Assembly (NCBI GenBank): GCA_026014745.1
Contig: JAOZHS010000002.1
Location: 62,001 to 126,000 of the forward strand
Origin: Candidatus Bathyarchaeota archaeon
GTDB taxonomy: Archaea > Thermoproteota > Bathyarchaeia > Bathyarchaeales > Bathycorpusculaceae
Direction of reading: 5' to 3'
DNA: 64,000 nt
Each line of letters begins with the position of its first letter. Positions within the stretch are counted from its first letter, which is position 1. Under the pieces are notes generated by a model. That model searched no databases. It was not told where the DNA came from and worked only from the letters and a program-made list of their open reading frames with translations. The translations under genes and the position numbers were made by a program. Below, in pieces: positions 23,545 through 32,844 of the stretch.

Positions 23545-25893
23545 CTATTTGCGGCGATATTTTGTCAGCCAGAAAATTGCTGCGAACACCATAGCAATTA
23601 CAATTATGATGAGTACATACCATAGTATTTCGGGCAATTGCGATGGTCCCTCAGAAATGTCAGGGGTTGCAGTTGGAGTTGTTTTAGGTGTGGGAGTTGG
23701 GGTAGGTGTGGGCTGGATTATTTCAGCGATGGTGATAGAGTTGCTGGTTCCTTTGTGCCCGTTGCCGTCGTCGACTGTTATTGTGAATGTGCCCTCCTCG
23801 GGTATGGAGACTGTTCCGAGCCAGGTGCCCCATGAGAAGGTTCCTGAAGTGGCGGGTGTAATTGAGCTACTGTTTACGCTGATAGTGACTTTTCCTGAAA
23901 AGGCTGCGATGTTTCCTGCTACGTCGAGGGCGGTGATTCGAATGTTAAAGGGTTCACCGGGAGCTGCTGAGGGGGGTACGTAAACCATGAAGCGAACAGT
24001 TGACCCCGGCATGACCGTTAAGAAGGTTGCAGTTGTTACATCCTGATAGGAGGCCCCAACAACATATACTCCGACAGGAAGGAAACCAAAGATGGCGTTT
24101 CCGCTAACGAGTATGTCATTGAGACTGTGTTGGGCGTCAACTTCCCATGAGTTGCCATACTGGTCATAAGCAGTTGTCGTGTAGGTTATGGAACTGCCAA
24201 CTGTCATGGTTGCCGCTTGAGGACTAATCACTAGATGGTCTATGAATTCTATGAAGCTGCTGCTGTAGGGCAGATAATCGTAGATTGTTTGGTTACCTAA
24301 GAAGTCAAAGGGTTCATCAAGAAAACCATCTGTGTTTGCATCGACGCCTATTTGGCTTGGTCCAGTACCGTTCGGATGCGCCCAATAGTTGCCTCCAATC
24401 ATGCGTCCCCCATCATTAATAATTCTGTGACCAACTTGCAGCGTGGTGTTTAGGTGGAAAACTTCTGAAACCGCAGAAGGTCCAGTTAAGTTGATGCTTT
24501 GGGGATTAACGTACGCGGTATCATTGACTAGGTTGTTGTAGAAGTTGAATTGCTGAGTGGAATGTTCTGATAATTCATCACCCATGCAGAACGTATAGGA
24601 ATTGTTTTGAAGATTATTGTTAAACACATTAGTAGTGCTAACATCGTCAGTACTGGTTGACCAAAACAATGTTTCATTATTGTTTTCAAAGAGGTTGTCC
24701 GATACCGTACAGTTAGAATCTAAAATAGCTAACGCTGAAGCGTACAATGGGGCAGTATTTTCTTCGTCAAAGCCGTTATTACTGAAAAGGTTGCTGTTAA
24801 TTGTGGTGTTGGTTTCATATTCTAAAAACGTGCCAAACCAAGTGTTGTTGCTTATAATGCAGTCTTCTAAGGTAAGTTGGTTGTCACCTTCAGCAAGTAA
24901 ACCGACCAAACCGTTAGCTAAGAGTCCTTGTTTCATGGTGGCGTTACATGACAGAACTAACGCGTTGTAAGCGTAATTTTGGTTGAAACTAAAATCTTGA
25001 AGCGTAAAATTGTTGCCAAATGACACGAAACCTTGCTGGCATCTAGTGATGCTAACATTAGAGGCTGAGAAATCGTCACAGAACAGTGCTTCAACCCCTG
25101 CATTTCCATTAGTGATGGAGCTATCAGTGAAGGTACAGTTGCTCAGGCCAATAAAGAAACCCATCGCGGTATTGTTGAATTCGCAGTTTTGGACGTTAAT
25201 TTGCCCAGAAGATATTACCCCCAGACCATATTGACTATCATGTATGGTGCAGTCGGTGACATTGAAGTTGCGGCAGTCTTGCGCCATGAAACTTTGTGAG
25301 TTGTTGTTTAGGTAAAGGTGGCTTAGGGTAAAATTGGCGCTATCAATAGTTTCAATGCCTACAGTGTTATTCTTGACATGACAACCTAAAACCGAAAAGT
25401 TCCCTGCGTACAATGCTACTAAACCATAGCTATTGTTACTTAATCGTGAATCCTGCAATGCAAAATCACTGGCACTAAAAGCAAAAATGCCAGCCCCAGT
25501 GTTATTAGTAAACATACAGTTCTGCGCAGTAAAGGTTACCTCCTCAGCAAAAACCCCATAGAACGAAGAGGTCTCGTTAATGTTATCTAAAAGGACGTTA
25601 CGACTTCCAGAAACGATAAAAACCGCACAATCCTCATCTGCTTGAGTTAATTCTATGAGGAAGTTTTGCCCATCAACAACTACATCGCTAGCGTTAATAG
25701 TCAAAGCAATGCCTGAGCCACTCCAAGCACCCATGATACGATAACTACCAGCCTCCGAAATCACATAGGGAAGGGTTATGTCTGTCCACACATCAGCCTT
25801 CACAGTCACAAACAAACCCAACATCGATGCTAAAGTTAAGAGCATAACAAGGGTGCAAACTAGGGGTTTTTTATTATTCATGAAAGACACCAT
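23545..25893 (-). CDS. Large right-handed beta-helix surface protein
   Basis: 782 residues. Signal peptide (MVSFMNNKKPLVCTLVMLLT). A long NosD/pectate-lyase-like parallel beta-helix (about 60-450) is seen as short repeated strands with NCTF, NNT, DSxxxxNxxGL and many Asn. A region with Ig-like character follows (VRFMVYVPPSAAPGEPFNIRI ... SVNSSSI, about 610-720), then a Thr/Pro spacer (IQPTPTPTPTPKTTPTATP) and a transmembrane helix with a YRRK tail. It is an extracellular, membrane-anchored protein. TATA-like ATTTAAATAG lies at about 25939-25948. ATG 25893 or 25881. Related to the beta-helix protein at 51943-53763 in design. Ligand, enzymatic or S-layer role unknown. Confidence 0.82.
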   Translation of the reverse strand: MVSFMNNKKPLVCTLVMLLTLASMLGLFVTVKADVWTDITLPYVISEAGSYRIMGAWSGSGIALTINASDVVVDGQNFLIELTQADEDCAVFIVSGSRNVLLDNINETSSFYGVFAEEVTFTAQNCMFTNNTGAGIFAFSASDFALQDSRLSNNSYGLVALYAGNFSVLGCHVKNNTVGIETIDSANFTLSHLYLNNNSQSFMAQDCRNFNVTDCTIHDSQYGLGVISSGQINVQNCEFNNTAMGFFIGLSNCTFTDSSITNGNAGVEALFCDDFSASNVSITRCQQGFVSFGNNFTLQDFSFNQNYAYNALVLSCNATMKQGLLANGLVGLLAEGDNQLTLEDCIISNNTWFGTFLEYETNTTINSNLFSNNGFDEENTAPLYASALAILDSNCTVSDNLFENNNETLFWSTSTDDVSTTNVFNNNLQNNSYTFCMGDELSEHSTQQFNFYNNLVNDTAYVNPQSINLTGPSAVSEVFHLNTTLQVGHRIINDGGRMIGGNYWAHPNGTGPSQIGVDANTDGFLDEPFDFLGNQTIYDYLPYSSSFIEFIDHLVISPQAATMTVGSSITYTTTAYDQYGNSWEVDAQHSLNDILVSGNAIFGFLPVGVYVVGASYQDVTTATFLTVMPGSTVRFMVYVPPSAAPGEPFNIRITALDVAGNIAAFSGKVTISVNSSSITPATSGTFSWGTWLGTVSIPEEGTFTITVDDGNGHKGTSNSITIAEIIQPTPTPTPTPKTTPTATPDISEGPSQLPEILWYVLIIIVIAMVFAAIFWLTKYRRK

Positions 25894-25976
25894 CCAAGAT
25901 TAACGCTATAACTGACCCCTTGTTTAGTGTCTAAACTATTTAAATCCAGAGTATTAATAATACAGATTACTATTGC

Positions 25977-26010
25977 CAAAAGATTTTACAAAAAAATAGA
26001 AAAAGAAGAA
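25977..26010 (-). terminator. T-rich terminator after ftsZ
   Basis: Minus-strand sequence just after the ftsZ stop codon contains T tracts (up to seven T opposite 25991-25997). No hairpin; typical for archaeal termination. Confidence 0.45.
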
Positions 26011-26014
26011 AGAT

Positions 26015-27046
26015 TTAGCGGAACTTCAAGATTCCGAGGTGCTTTTCGTTCTTTTTCAAGAACGCGCTCTCAACACCAGTGACAACCGCCATGACGGAAA
26101 CGGCACCCTTCAAGTCGTTGTCGACTCTTGCGCCCCAAATGATTTTTACTTTGGGTGGAAGGCTGCGTTTCATGATTTCGGCTGCGCGGTTAACTTCACT
26201 AAGTGTTAAATCTTCGCCGCCAGAGACATGAATGAGTAAGCCTTGGGCTTTGGTGACGTCTTCGATGTCTAGTAGGCGTCCGTTGAGTGCTTTTTCTACG
26301 GCTGCTTCAACGCGTCCTTCGCCGGTACCTTCGCCGATGCCGATGGATGCTAAGCCTGCGCCGCTCATGATTGCTTTGAGGTCTGCATAATCCATGTTGA
26401 TGAGGCTGGCGGTGGTTATTGTTTCAGTTACGCCTTTGACAAATTTGCCGACAGTGGTGTTTGCAACGCCGAGTGCTTCCCGGAAGGGCAGGTTGCCTGC
26501 GACTTTGACGAGTCGGTTGTTGTCGATAACGACTACGGTGTCACACACAGCCTTGAGGCGGTTTAAGCCTTTTTTGGCTGCAGCCATACGGGCGGTTTCA
26601 ACTTCGAAAGGCAAGGTAACCACACCGACAAGTAAAGGCGAGAGTGGGCTGCCTGCGAATTTTCTTCGTAGGTGGTCAGCTAAGCCGATTATGGAGCCGG
26701 TGCCAGTGCCTCCGCCTAATCCAGCAACTAGAAAGATAATGTTGGATTTGCTGAGTTCGTAGATGACTTCGTTGGCGCTTTCGTATAGGGCTTTTTCGCC
26801 GACGTCAGGATATCCGCCACTGCCGAGGCCGCGGGTGAGTTTTTCACCGATTAAGATGCGTTTGTCGGCTTTGGATATTTTTAGGTGAGTTGCGTCGGTG
26901 TTTACGGCGACGAGTTTGCCGCCGGTGATTCCTTTTTCTTTAACCCAGGTAATCACGTTGCAACCTGCGCCGCCGAGTCCAACGGCGACTACGGTTGGTA
27001 CTGCCATTCTGGCAAATTTTTCTATTTTTTCTTCTTGTGTCTCCAC
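26015..27046 (-). CDS. ftsZ: Cell division GTPase FtsZ
   Basis: Tubulin-like GTPase forming the division ring. 343 residues: VVAVGLGGAGCNVI (P-loop-like, about 19-32), the tubulin signature GLGGGTGTGSIIGLADHL (about 109-126), VIDNNRL, then FREALGVANTTVGKFVKGVTE, and the C-terminal domain SIGIGEGTGEGRVEAAVEKAL (about 236-256). No clear C-terminal FtsZ peptide (ends EKHLGILKFR). A GTG at 27046 is used, but the frame stays open upstream with a plausible tail (EEQYPYQEAPF), and no standard start codon lies there. A TATA-like TTAATAAA near 27127-27134 would put the transcript start near 27105. FtsZ fits Bathyarchaeia and Euryarchaeota more than Crenarchaeota. Confidence 0.95.
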   Translation of the reverse strand: METQEEKIEKFARMAVPTVVAVGLGGAGCNVITWVKEKGITGGKLVAVNTDATHLKISKADKRILIGEKLTRGLGSGGYPDVGEKALYESANEVIYELSKSNIIFLVAGLGGGTGTGSIIGLADHLRRKFAGSPLSPLLVGVVTLPFEVETARMAAAKKGLNRLKAVCDTVVVIDNNRLVKVAGNLPFREALGVANTTVGKFVKGVTETITTASLINMDYADLKAIMSGAGLASIGIGEGTGEGRVEAAVEKALNGRLLDIEDVTKAQGLLIHVSGGEDLTLSEVNRAAEIMKRSLPPKVKIIWGARVDNDLKGAVSVMAVVTGVESAFLKKNEKHLGILKFR

Positions 27047-27256
27047 GAATGGAGCTTCTTGATATGGATATTGTTCTTCGTTTTGGATATTTAATCCCCC
27101 GTCATTTATCGTTGCAAGTTCGCTTTATTAAGTATTCTGTATTAATATTCAATACGCATTCCTGTTGAACTTGACTACAAAAACACAAAAACACGTTGCT
27201 AGTTTCGTAATATACCTTAAATAGAATCATCGCAACTCTCAAGCGAGGCGAAACGT

Positions 27257-27655
27257 GTGAAAAAGCTCACTCTAATGAAAAAATTCATGCAGAACTACGT
27301 CGGCAAAGGCATCCGGCTCTTTATTCAAGAGGAGGAAGCCAAATTTCAGGTCCACACTATCGAGATTATGCAGAAGGTTGATGAAACTTGCCCTGTAAAG
27401 GGCCTCAAAATCGGCGAGTACTTTTTGCATCTTGTCGCTATAGACCCTAAGGGTAGTGAAGCGTCAATTGTTTGCAATTGGAATGATGATTTGCTAAAAA
27501 GCCTCATGGCGAATTATAAGGAAGCAAAAGACGCTCAATATTCGCAGGTAACTATGTTTCATGACCCCCTCTCAGATGACCCAAACAAGTGGATGCTAAC
27601 CTGGGGAAACGAACTATTAGAGCCAAAACCTGACCCTATACCCTACATCAGCTAA
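27257..27655 (+). CDS. Conserved hypothetical protein, 132 residues
   Basis: No family recognised. The protein is mixed alpha/beta, with basic start KKLTLMKKFMQNYVGKG, then hydrophobic core blocks IRLFIQEEE, GLKIGEYFLHLVAID and EASIVCNW, and a Pro-rich end (EPKPDPIPY). No signal peptide or membrane helix, so probably cytoplasmic. Start GTG 27257 has GAGGCG about 6 nt upstream, and TATA-like CTTAAATA lies at about 27212-27219. It is followed by a strong hairpin terminator, so it is a single-gene unit. Confidence 0.65.
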   Translation: MKKLTLMKKFMQNYVGKGIRLFIQEEEAKFQVHTIEIMQKVDETCPVKGLKIGEYFLHLVAIDPKGSEASIVCNWNDDLLKSLMANYKEAKDAQYSQVTMFHDPLSDDPNKWMLTWGNELLEPKPDPIPYIS

Positions 27656-27665
27656 TCTCGCCCCT

Positions 27666-27715
27666 GCCCACCCATTTTTTGGGCTTTTAATTTTTGTTTT
27701 TGTTGTTTCTTTTGT
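27666..27715 (+). terminator. Hairpin plus T-tract terminator
   Basis: Stem GCCCA (27666-27670) with TGGGC (27680-27684), loop of nine bases, followed by TTTTAATTTTTGTTTTTGTTG. It follows the 27257-27655 gene by 11 bp. Confidence 0.65.
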
Positions 27716-27810
27716 CAGGCACGTTGGGGAAGAATTTTGGACAAGGTTAATATGACGCCGCTGTGAAGAGTGCAGATAACAAGAGCGCAACCGCAGTTAA
27801 TTAAACTCGG

Positions 27811-28155
27811 TTGAAAGTTAAGGGAAGGTGGGGAAACATTAACCTAAAACTTTACGCAATAAAAAATCTAAACCAGCAACCTTGTAACCGCATCCAACTT
27901 GTCGTCGTCGACCTTGACAAAAGCAAACGTTACCCCCTAAACTTCGTCTGTGTCCTGCCCCGATACTTCCGCATCCTAGAAAAACGCAGCAGCAAATTCG
28001 CCAAACTCTTCGGAGACAAAAGCTTCACCACCGCTAAACGGCTCCTCGAAGATGCCTCAACCCAAGAAGCTGACCCCGAAATCCAAACCGTCATCAAACA
28101 ACGCATAAAAGACATTGACCAAAAAGAATACGCCGAACCCAAACCGGCGCAATAA
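27811..28155 (+). CDS. Hypothetical protein, 114 residues
   Basis: No family recognised. The N-terminal half is beta-rich (GNINLKLYAIKNLNQQPCNR, then IQLVVVDLDKSKRYPLNFVCVLP). The C-terminal half is helical and charged (KLFGDKSFTTAKRLLEDAST ... IQTVIKQRIKDIDQKEY), ending in a Pro/Lys tail. TTG 27811 is tentative; the upstream base composition leaves the exact start open. Codon use (GCC, ACC, CTC) matches neighbours, supporting a real gene. After the stop, AGCC...GGCT with TTTTTT (about 28161-28187) could terminate it. Confidence 0.55.
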   Translation: MKVKGRWGNINLKLYAIKNLNQQPCNRIQLVVVDLDKSKRYPLNFVCVLPRYFRILEKRSSKFAKLFGDKSFTTAKRLLEDASTQEADPEIQTVIKQRIKDIDQKEYAEPKPAQ

Positions 28156-28254
28156 CAACAAGCCAATTACCTTCTCGGGCTTTTTTAAGCAAATTTTAGT
28201 TCATTTTTAATGAACAAACGTAATAAAAATGGAAAAGCAGCGTAGACTTAGTAG

Positions 28255-29463
28255 TTATTTGATGGAAAGCAGAAGAGGCAACAGATACTGCTTTGTAACC
28301 AATCCGTATCCGCCTTTTGCCGCGGAAGCCTCATCGAATTTTTCGACACCGTCGGGCTGCATGGAGGGAGCTGCGATTGCGAAGGGCACGGGGTCGCGTG
28401 AGTGGGTGCCGAGTGCTATGGGGGTGGGGTGGTCGGGTAAAATGGCGACTGCATAGGGCTCTTTCATGCCCCCAAGGATTCTGCCAAGCATACGTTTGTC
28501 GAGGTCTTCAATTGTTTTGACTTTTAGCTTGACGTCCTGCACGTGACCTGCCTCGTCGGGGGCTTCCACATGTACAAACACCAAATCGTTAGTCTCAAAC
28601 GCTTTAAGCGCGGCGTCAGCTTTACCCTCATAATTGGTATTGTAGAGACCAGTGGCGCCTTCCACATTGATTATTTCCATACCCGCATAACAACCAAGAC
28701 CCTTCACCAAATCCACAGCAGAAATCACCGCGGACTTCACGCCGAACTTTTCTTTAAGCGTGGGCATGCTGGGTTTTTTGCCGCCGCCCCAAGGCCAAAT
28801 CAGATTGCCCGGGTTTTTGCCAGCCTTTTGCCGAGCAATGTTGACGGGGTGGTTGGGGAGTATGTTTCTTGACTTTGCGATTAGGTCGCGGAGGAATTGG
28901 GCGTCTTTTTCTGCTTGGGCGGTTTGGGCTTTGGGCAGTACCTCTTTGACAGCTGTGCCTTTTACGTCGTGGGGTGGGGTGCATTGGATTTGTTCAGGGT
29001 ATTGGAAGTTGCGTAGGATGAGGTAATGTCGGTAGTCTAGCCCGGGGTAGAATTCGATTTTGCCGGGTTGGTCGAAGGCTTTTTGGCATGCTGCGATGAG
29101 TTCTGTGGCTTCGGGGGTGGTTATGTGTCCTGCGGAGTAGTCGGCGATGGCGCCGTCGCGTTCGGTGATGATGTTGCAGCGATAGGCGGTGTCGTTTGGT
29201 CCAAGTTTTATGCCTCTGGAGGGGGCTTCGAGGGGTCCTCTTCCTGGGCAGTAAATGCGTGGGTCATATCCTAGCACGGAGCATATGGCTACGTCGGAGC
29301 CGGCTGTGCATTCTGGGGGGACGTTGCAGATTTGGCCGCTTCTGCCACGCTGGGCGATGGCGTCCATGTTGGGTTTGTAGGCTACTTCAAGGGGCGTTTT
29401 GCCGCCTAATTCAGGTATGGGATAATCAGCCATTCCGTCTCCGATAACCAGTAGATACTTCAT
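28255..29463 (-). CDS. apgM: 2,3-bisphosphoglycerate-independent phosphoglycerate mutase (archaeal ApgM)
   Basis: Interconverts 3- and 2-phosphoglycerate in glycolysis and gluconeogenesis; alkaline-phosphatase fold with two metal ions. 402 residues, usual for ApgM. Motifs: MKYLLVIGDGMADYP at the N-terminus (metal Asp), CTAGSDVAICSVLGYDPR (about 53-70, nucleophile Ser), PGRGPLEAPSRGI, NPGNLIWPWGGGKKP, VHVEAPDEAGH (about 280-290, metal His/Asp) and ILPDHPTPI...THSRDPVPFAI (about 343-365). ATG 29463 begins at the family N-terminus. Confidence 0.95.
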   Translation of the reverse strand: MKYLLVIGDGMADYPIPELGGKTPLEVAYKPNMDAIAQRGRSGQICNVPPECTAGSDVAICSVLGYDPRIYCPGRGPLEAPSRGIKLGPNDTAYRCNIITERDGAIADYSAGHITTPEATELIAACQKAFDQPGKIEFYPGLDYRHYLILRNFQYPEQIQCTPPHDVKGTAVKEVLPKAQTAQAEKDAQFLRDLIAKSRNILPNHPVNIARQKAGKNPGNLIWPWGGGKKPSMPTLKEKFGVKSAVISAVDLVKGLGCYAGMEIINVEGATGLYNTNYEGKADAALKAFETNDLVFVHVEAPDEAGHVQDVKLKVKTIEDLDKRMLGRILGGMKEPYAVAILPDHPTPIALGTHSRDPVPFAIAAPSMQPDGVEKFDEASAAKGGYGLVTKQYLLPLLLSIK

Positions 29464-29607
29464 GAAGTATGGCTCCTGCCGTTGCTTTCAACAATGCGTA
29501 ACCCGTATTTATCTACTTAGCCATCCAAAACCCGACGTTAACTTGGAAAATTCTGGGATTCTGCCTCCAACACCTCAAAGACCACCCAGCCACACCCTTA
29601 TTCAACA

Positions 29608-29771
29608 GGGGATTTCTACTGGTTTTCAACATACTTTTGGGCTATTTCTGAGCCAATAGGACCTACCCCTCTTAGGTTTCTGCATAGAACCTCTAATAGG
29701 CACCAAATATGCCCGCCTACCCCTCCCCCTCTATCGATTTCTGCATAGCTTGGATATTAGCATCCAAATAG
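29608..29771 (-). repeat. Dispersed non-coding repeat family 1, copy C
   Basis: On the minus strand it reads CTATTTGGATGCTAATATCC, ATGCAGAAATCGATAGAGGG, GCGGGCATATTTGGTGCC, TATTAGAGGTTCTATGCAG, AGGGGTAGGTCCTATTGGC, AAAACCAGTAGAAATCCCC, nearly the same as copy A at 48472-48651. It lies in the 408-bp gap between divergent apgM and lhr. No coding potential is seen. Confidence 0.8.
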
Positions 29772-29871
29772 GTCAGATTCCTTGTTTAACTCAAAAACGC
29801 AAATATCAGGATGTTCAGGACAGGGGTTAGCTAAAGAGTTAAAACATGCTCTAAACGCATAGGTTAACCAG

Positions 29872-32763
29872 ATGCAGCCACAAACCGCCCCATCCGTTTT
29901 CAAGTTACTTGCCCCGCAGGTTCAAGCCGTCATCGCTGAGCAGGGCTTTACAGACCCCACGCTGCCCCAGACGCTTGCGTTTCCCGCGGTGTTGGCTGGC
30001 GAAAACGTGCTTTTGATTGCACCCACGGGCACAGGCAAAACCGAAGCCGTGCTGCTACCAATCCTATCCAAGCTAGTCGAGCAGAAAACCGCCGAGCAAC
30101 AGGGCATCCGACTTCTCTACATCACGCCGCTACGAGCGCTGAACCGTGACATGCTCAAGCGTTTGCTCTATTGGGGTGAACGGTTGGGCTTGTCGGTGGA
30201 GGTGCGGCATGGTGACACGGAACTAAAGACGCGTCGGATGCAAGCTAAAAAGCCCCCCACAGTTCTTGTGACGACGCCTGAGACGTTGCAGGCGATTTTG
30301 CCGGGAACTCAGATGCGGCGACACCTCAAACACGTCCAGACCGTAGTGGTGGATGAGGTGCATGATTTGGCTGCCAGCAAACGCGGCGCCCAACTCTCAC
30401 TGGGGCTGGAGCGGCTCCGACTGGTGACAAAGAAAGATTTTCAGCGTATCGGCTTATCCGCAACCATCGGCAACCCCCAAGAAGTCGCAAGCTACCTTGC
30501 GGGCAACCGCAGAAAAATCCACATCATCGAGGCGTCGCTGGAGAAAAGCTACCGCTACAACGTCGAGCACCCCAGCCCCAGCCAAGTTGATTATGATGTG
30601 GCGGGAAAACTCGACACTTCGCCTGAGGCTGCTGCACGCATCCGCCGCATCCTTGAGCTTGTAGATTCACATAGGTCAACGTTGATTTTTGTGAACAGTC
30701 GCACCGTCGCCGAAGTTTTGGGGCATAAGCTGGCATTGCTGGGGCGAGAGGATGTTGCGGTGCATCATGGCTCCATCTCAAAGGAGGAACGCATCGCCAT
30801 CGAGGACGCATTCAAGGCGGGGCAGCTTAGAGCCATTATTTGTACGAGTACGTTGGAGTTGGGGATTGATGTGGGGCAGGTGGATTTGGTGGTGCAGTAC
30901 ATGTCGCCGCGGCAGGTTACCAGCCTTGTGCAACGGGTTGGGCGTAGCGGTCACAGTTTGGGCAGGGCATCTGAGGGCACCATAATCACCGCGTATCCTG
31001 ATGATGCGTTGGAGGCTTTGGCGGCGATAAGAAACGCTAAGGCGGGGCGTATTGAGGCGGTTCCGATGCATACTGCTGCGTTGGATGCGTTGGGGCATCA
31101 AATCGCGGGGGTTCTGATGGATAACCAAACAGTCACCGTTGAAGATTTGACGCGGCTAATCCACCGCGCCTACCTCTACCGCCACCTCCCAAAAACGGAG
31201 CTGCAAGACCTGCTACGCTTTTTAGACAGCCTCAACCAAATAAGACTCAACGAAGACGAAACCACCGTGACTAAAACCCGAAAAACCCGCCCCTACTACT
31301 ACGAAAACCTATCCATGATACCCGACGAACGTCGCTACCCCGTCATCAACGTCATTTCTGACCGCAAAATCGGCAGCCTCGGGGATGAATTCATGGCGCT
31401 CCACGCCCGAGTCGGCTTAAGCTTCATCATGAGGGGCAAAGTGTGGCGGATTGTACAGATTGAGGACGAGGCGGGTACGGTGCATGTGGTGCCCTCTGAG
31501 GATCCGATGGCGTCTGTGCCCGGCTGGGACGGAGAAATCCTCCCTGTGCCCTACGAGTTAGCGCAGCAGTCAGGTGTGAACCGCCGACGAATCGCCGAGG
31601 TTCTTCGCGAAACAGGTGACGCAACGGTGGCGGCTGAGGTGTTGGCGAAGGAGTTAGGCAGTGACCAAGCCAGCATGCAAACCGCCATCACTGAAATCGA
31701 AGAGCACATAAAAGTAGGCGCACCCCTGCCCACCGAAAACCACATCGTGCTAGAAGTTTATGACCGCTATCTTGTGGTGCATGCGTGTTTTGGCGAGTTG
31801 GTTAATAAGACGTTGGGTGGAGTCTTTGACAGCGTGCTCTCGGAGCGGGAAATTATCAGTGGTTGGTGGGCGGATGGGTATCGCATCCTTATTGAGGCGC
31901 CTCGCAAACTTAACAAACTCGAACTCGCCGACTTGCCAAAGACCCTTTTTGGGTTAAGCGATGACGCGGTGGATGACGCGTTCAAACGATATTTGGACTC
32001 AAAGTTTCCTTTTGGTTACAAAATGAAGTTTGTGGCGGAACGCTTCGGCGTGTTGCCCCGGGGTAAAACGATGAGTTACCAGCGGCAAGCCGAACTCAAA
32101 GCCCGCTTCGACAACACTCCGATCTATCGCGAAACCATCCGCGAAGCCCTTATGGAAAAAGTCGACTTACCTCACGCCAAACAAATCATGCATGAAGTAG
32201 CGGAAGGTAAAATCAAAGTCTCCACCTACATCAGCTACGAGAAGCCCACGCCTCTTGCCTACCACATCCTCTCACAATTCGGCGACGTAACCGAACTCAT
32301 GGCACCTGAACGTGTGTTGGTGGGCAACATCGACCAACTCAAAATGGCCATCGACGCCCGCGATGTGACGCTTTTGTGTATGAAGTGCGGTGAATGGAAA
32401 ACCGTTCAGAAAATCCGAGACCTACCTGAACAGCCCACTTGTGGAAACTGCGGCTCGGGACTTTTGGCGCCCCTTTATCGGCATCAAAATCATGTTCAAC
32501 TCCAAGAAGCCTTGGCTCGGCGGCGAAGCGGCGGGGAGTTGTCGCCTGAGGAACTCAAGGAGCTTAGTGTGGCGCGGCGTAAGGCTGATTTGATTTTAAG
32601 CTATGGGAAGCAGGCGGTTAGGGCGTTGCAGGTGAAGGGTGTGGGGCCTGAGACGGCGTCACGTATTTTGGGCAAAATGCATCCCGACGAAGACGACTTC
32701 TACATGGATTTGTTAAAGGCGAAGATTCAGTTTCTGCGGACCCGCGAATACTGGGACAAATAG
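29872..32763 (+). CDS. lhr: Lhr-type DEAD/DEAH superfamily 2 helicase
   Basis: ATP-dependent 3'-5' DNA/RNA helicase of the Lhr family, 963 residues. Domain 1: Q-motif-like QTLAFPAVLAGENVLLIAPTGTGKTEAVLLP (Walker A about 49-56), PLRALNRDM (Ia), TTPETLQ, DEVHDLAASKRG (motif II about 163-166) and SATIGNP (III). Domain 2: IFVNSRTVAEVLG (IV), VHHGSISKEERIAIED, CTSTLELGIDVG (V), and QRVGRSGH (VI). Then the Lhr winged-helix and core domain, a Zn-ribbon-like CMKCGEWKTVQ and CGNCGSG (about 832-865), and a helix-hairpin-helix-like VKGVGPETASRILG near the end. Likely role is repair or recombination. Confidence 0.9.
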   Translation: MQPQTAPSVFKLLAPQVQAVIAEQGFTDPTLPQTLAFPAVLAGENVLLIAPTGTGKTEAVLLPILSKLVEQKTAEQQGIRLLYITPLRALNRDMLKRLLYWGERLGLSVEVRHGDTELKTRRMQAKKPPTVLVTTPETLQAILPGTQMRRHLKHVQTVVVDEVHDLAASKRGAQLSLGLERLRLVTKKDFQRIGLSATIGNPQEVASYLAGNRRKIHIIEASLEKSYRYNVEHPSPSQVDYDVAGKLDTSPEAAARIRRILELVDSHRSTLIFVNSRTVAEVLGHKLALLGREDVAVHHGSISKEERIAIEDAFKAGQLRAIICTSTLELGIDVGQVDLVVQYMSPRQVTSLVQRVGRSGHSLGRASEGTIITAYPDDALEALAAIRNAKAGRIEAVPMHTAALDALGHQIAGVLMDNQTVTVEDLTRLIHRAYLYRHLPKTELQDLLRFLDSLNQIRLNEDETTVTKTRKTRPYYYENLSMIPDERRYPVINVISDRKIGSLGDEFMALHARVGLSFIMRGKVWRIVQIEDEAGTVHVVPSEDPMASVPGWDGEILPVPYELAQQSGVNRRRIAEVLRETGDATVAAEVLAKELGSDQASMQTAITEIEEHIKVGAPLPTENHIVLEVYDRYLVVHACFGELVNKTLGGVFDSVLSEREIISGWWADGYRILIEAPRKLNKLELADLPKTLFGLSDDAVDDAFKRYLDSKFPFGYKMKFVAERFGVLPRGKTMSYQRQAELKARFDNTPIYRETIREALMEKVDLPHAKQIMHEVAEGKIKVSTYISYEKPTPLAYHILSQFGDVTELMAPERVLVGNIDQLKMAIDARDVTLLCMKCGEWKTVQKIRDLPEQPTCGNCGSGLLAPLYRHQNHVQLQEALARRRSGGELSPEELKELSVARRKADLILSYGKQAVRALQVKGVGPETASRILGKMHPDEDDFYMDLLKAKIQFLRTREYWDK

Positions 32764-32844
32764 TCTATTGTTGCTTATTGGAGTCGTCGGGTTTTGTGCG
32801 ATAAGGATTTTAAGGCTAGCTAAGCTTTACTGTTGAGAACGCAG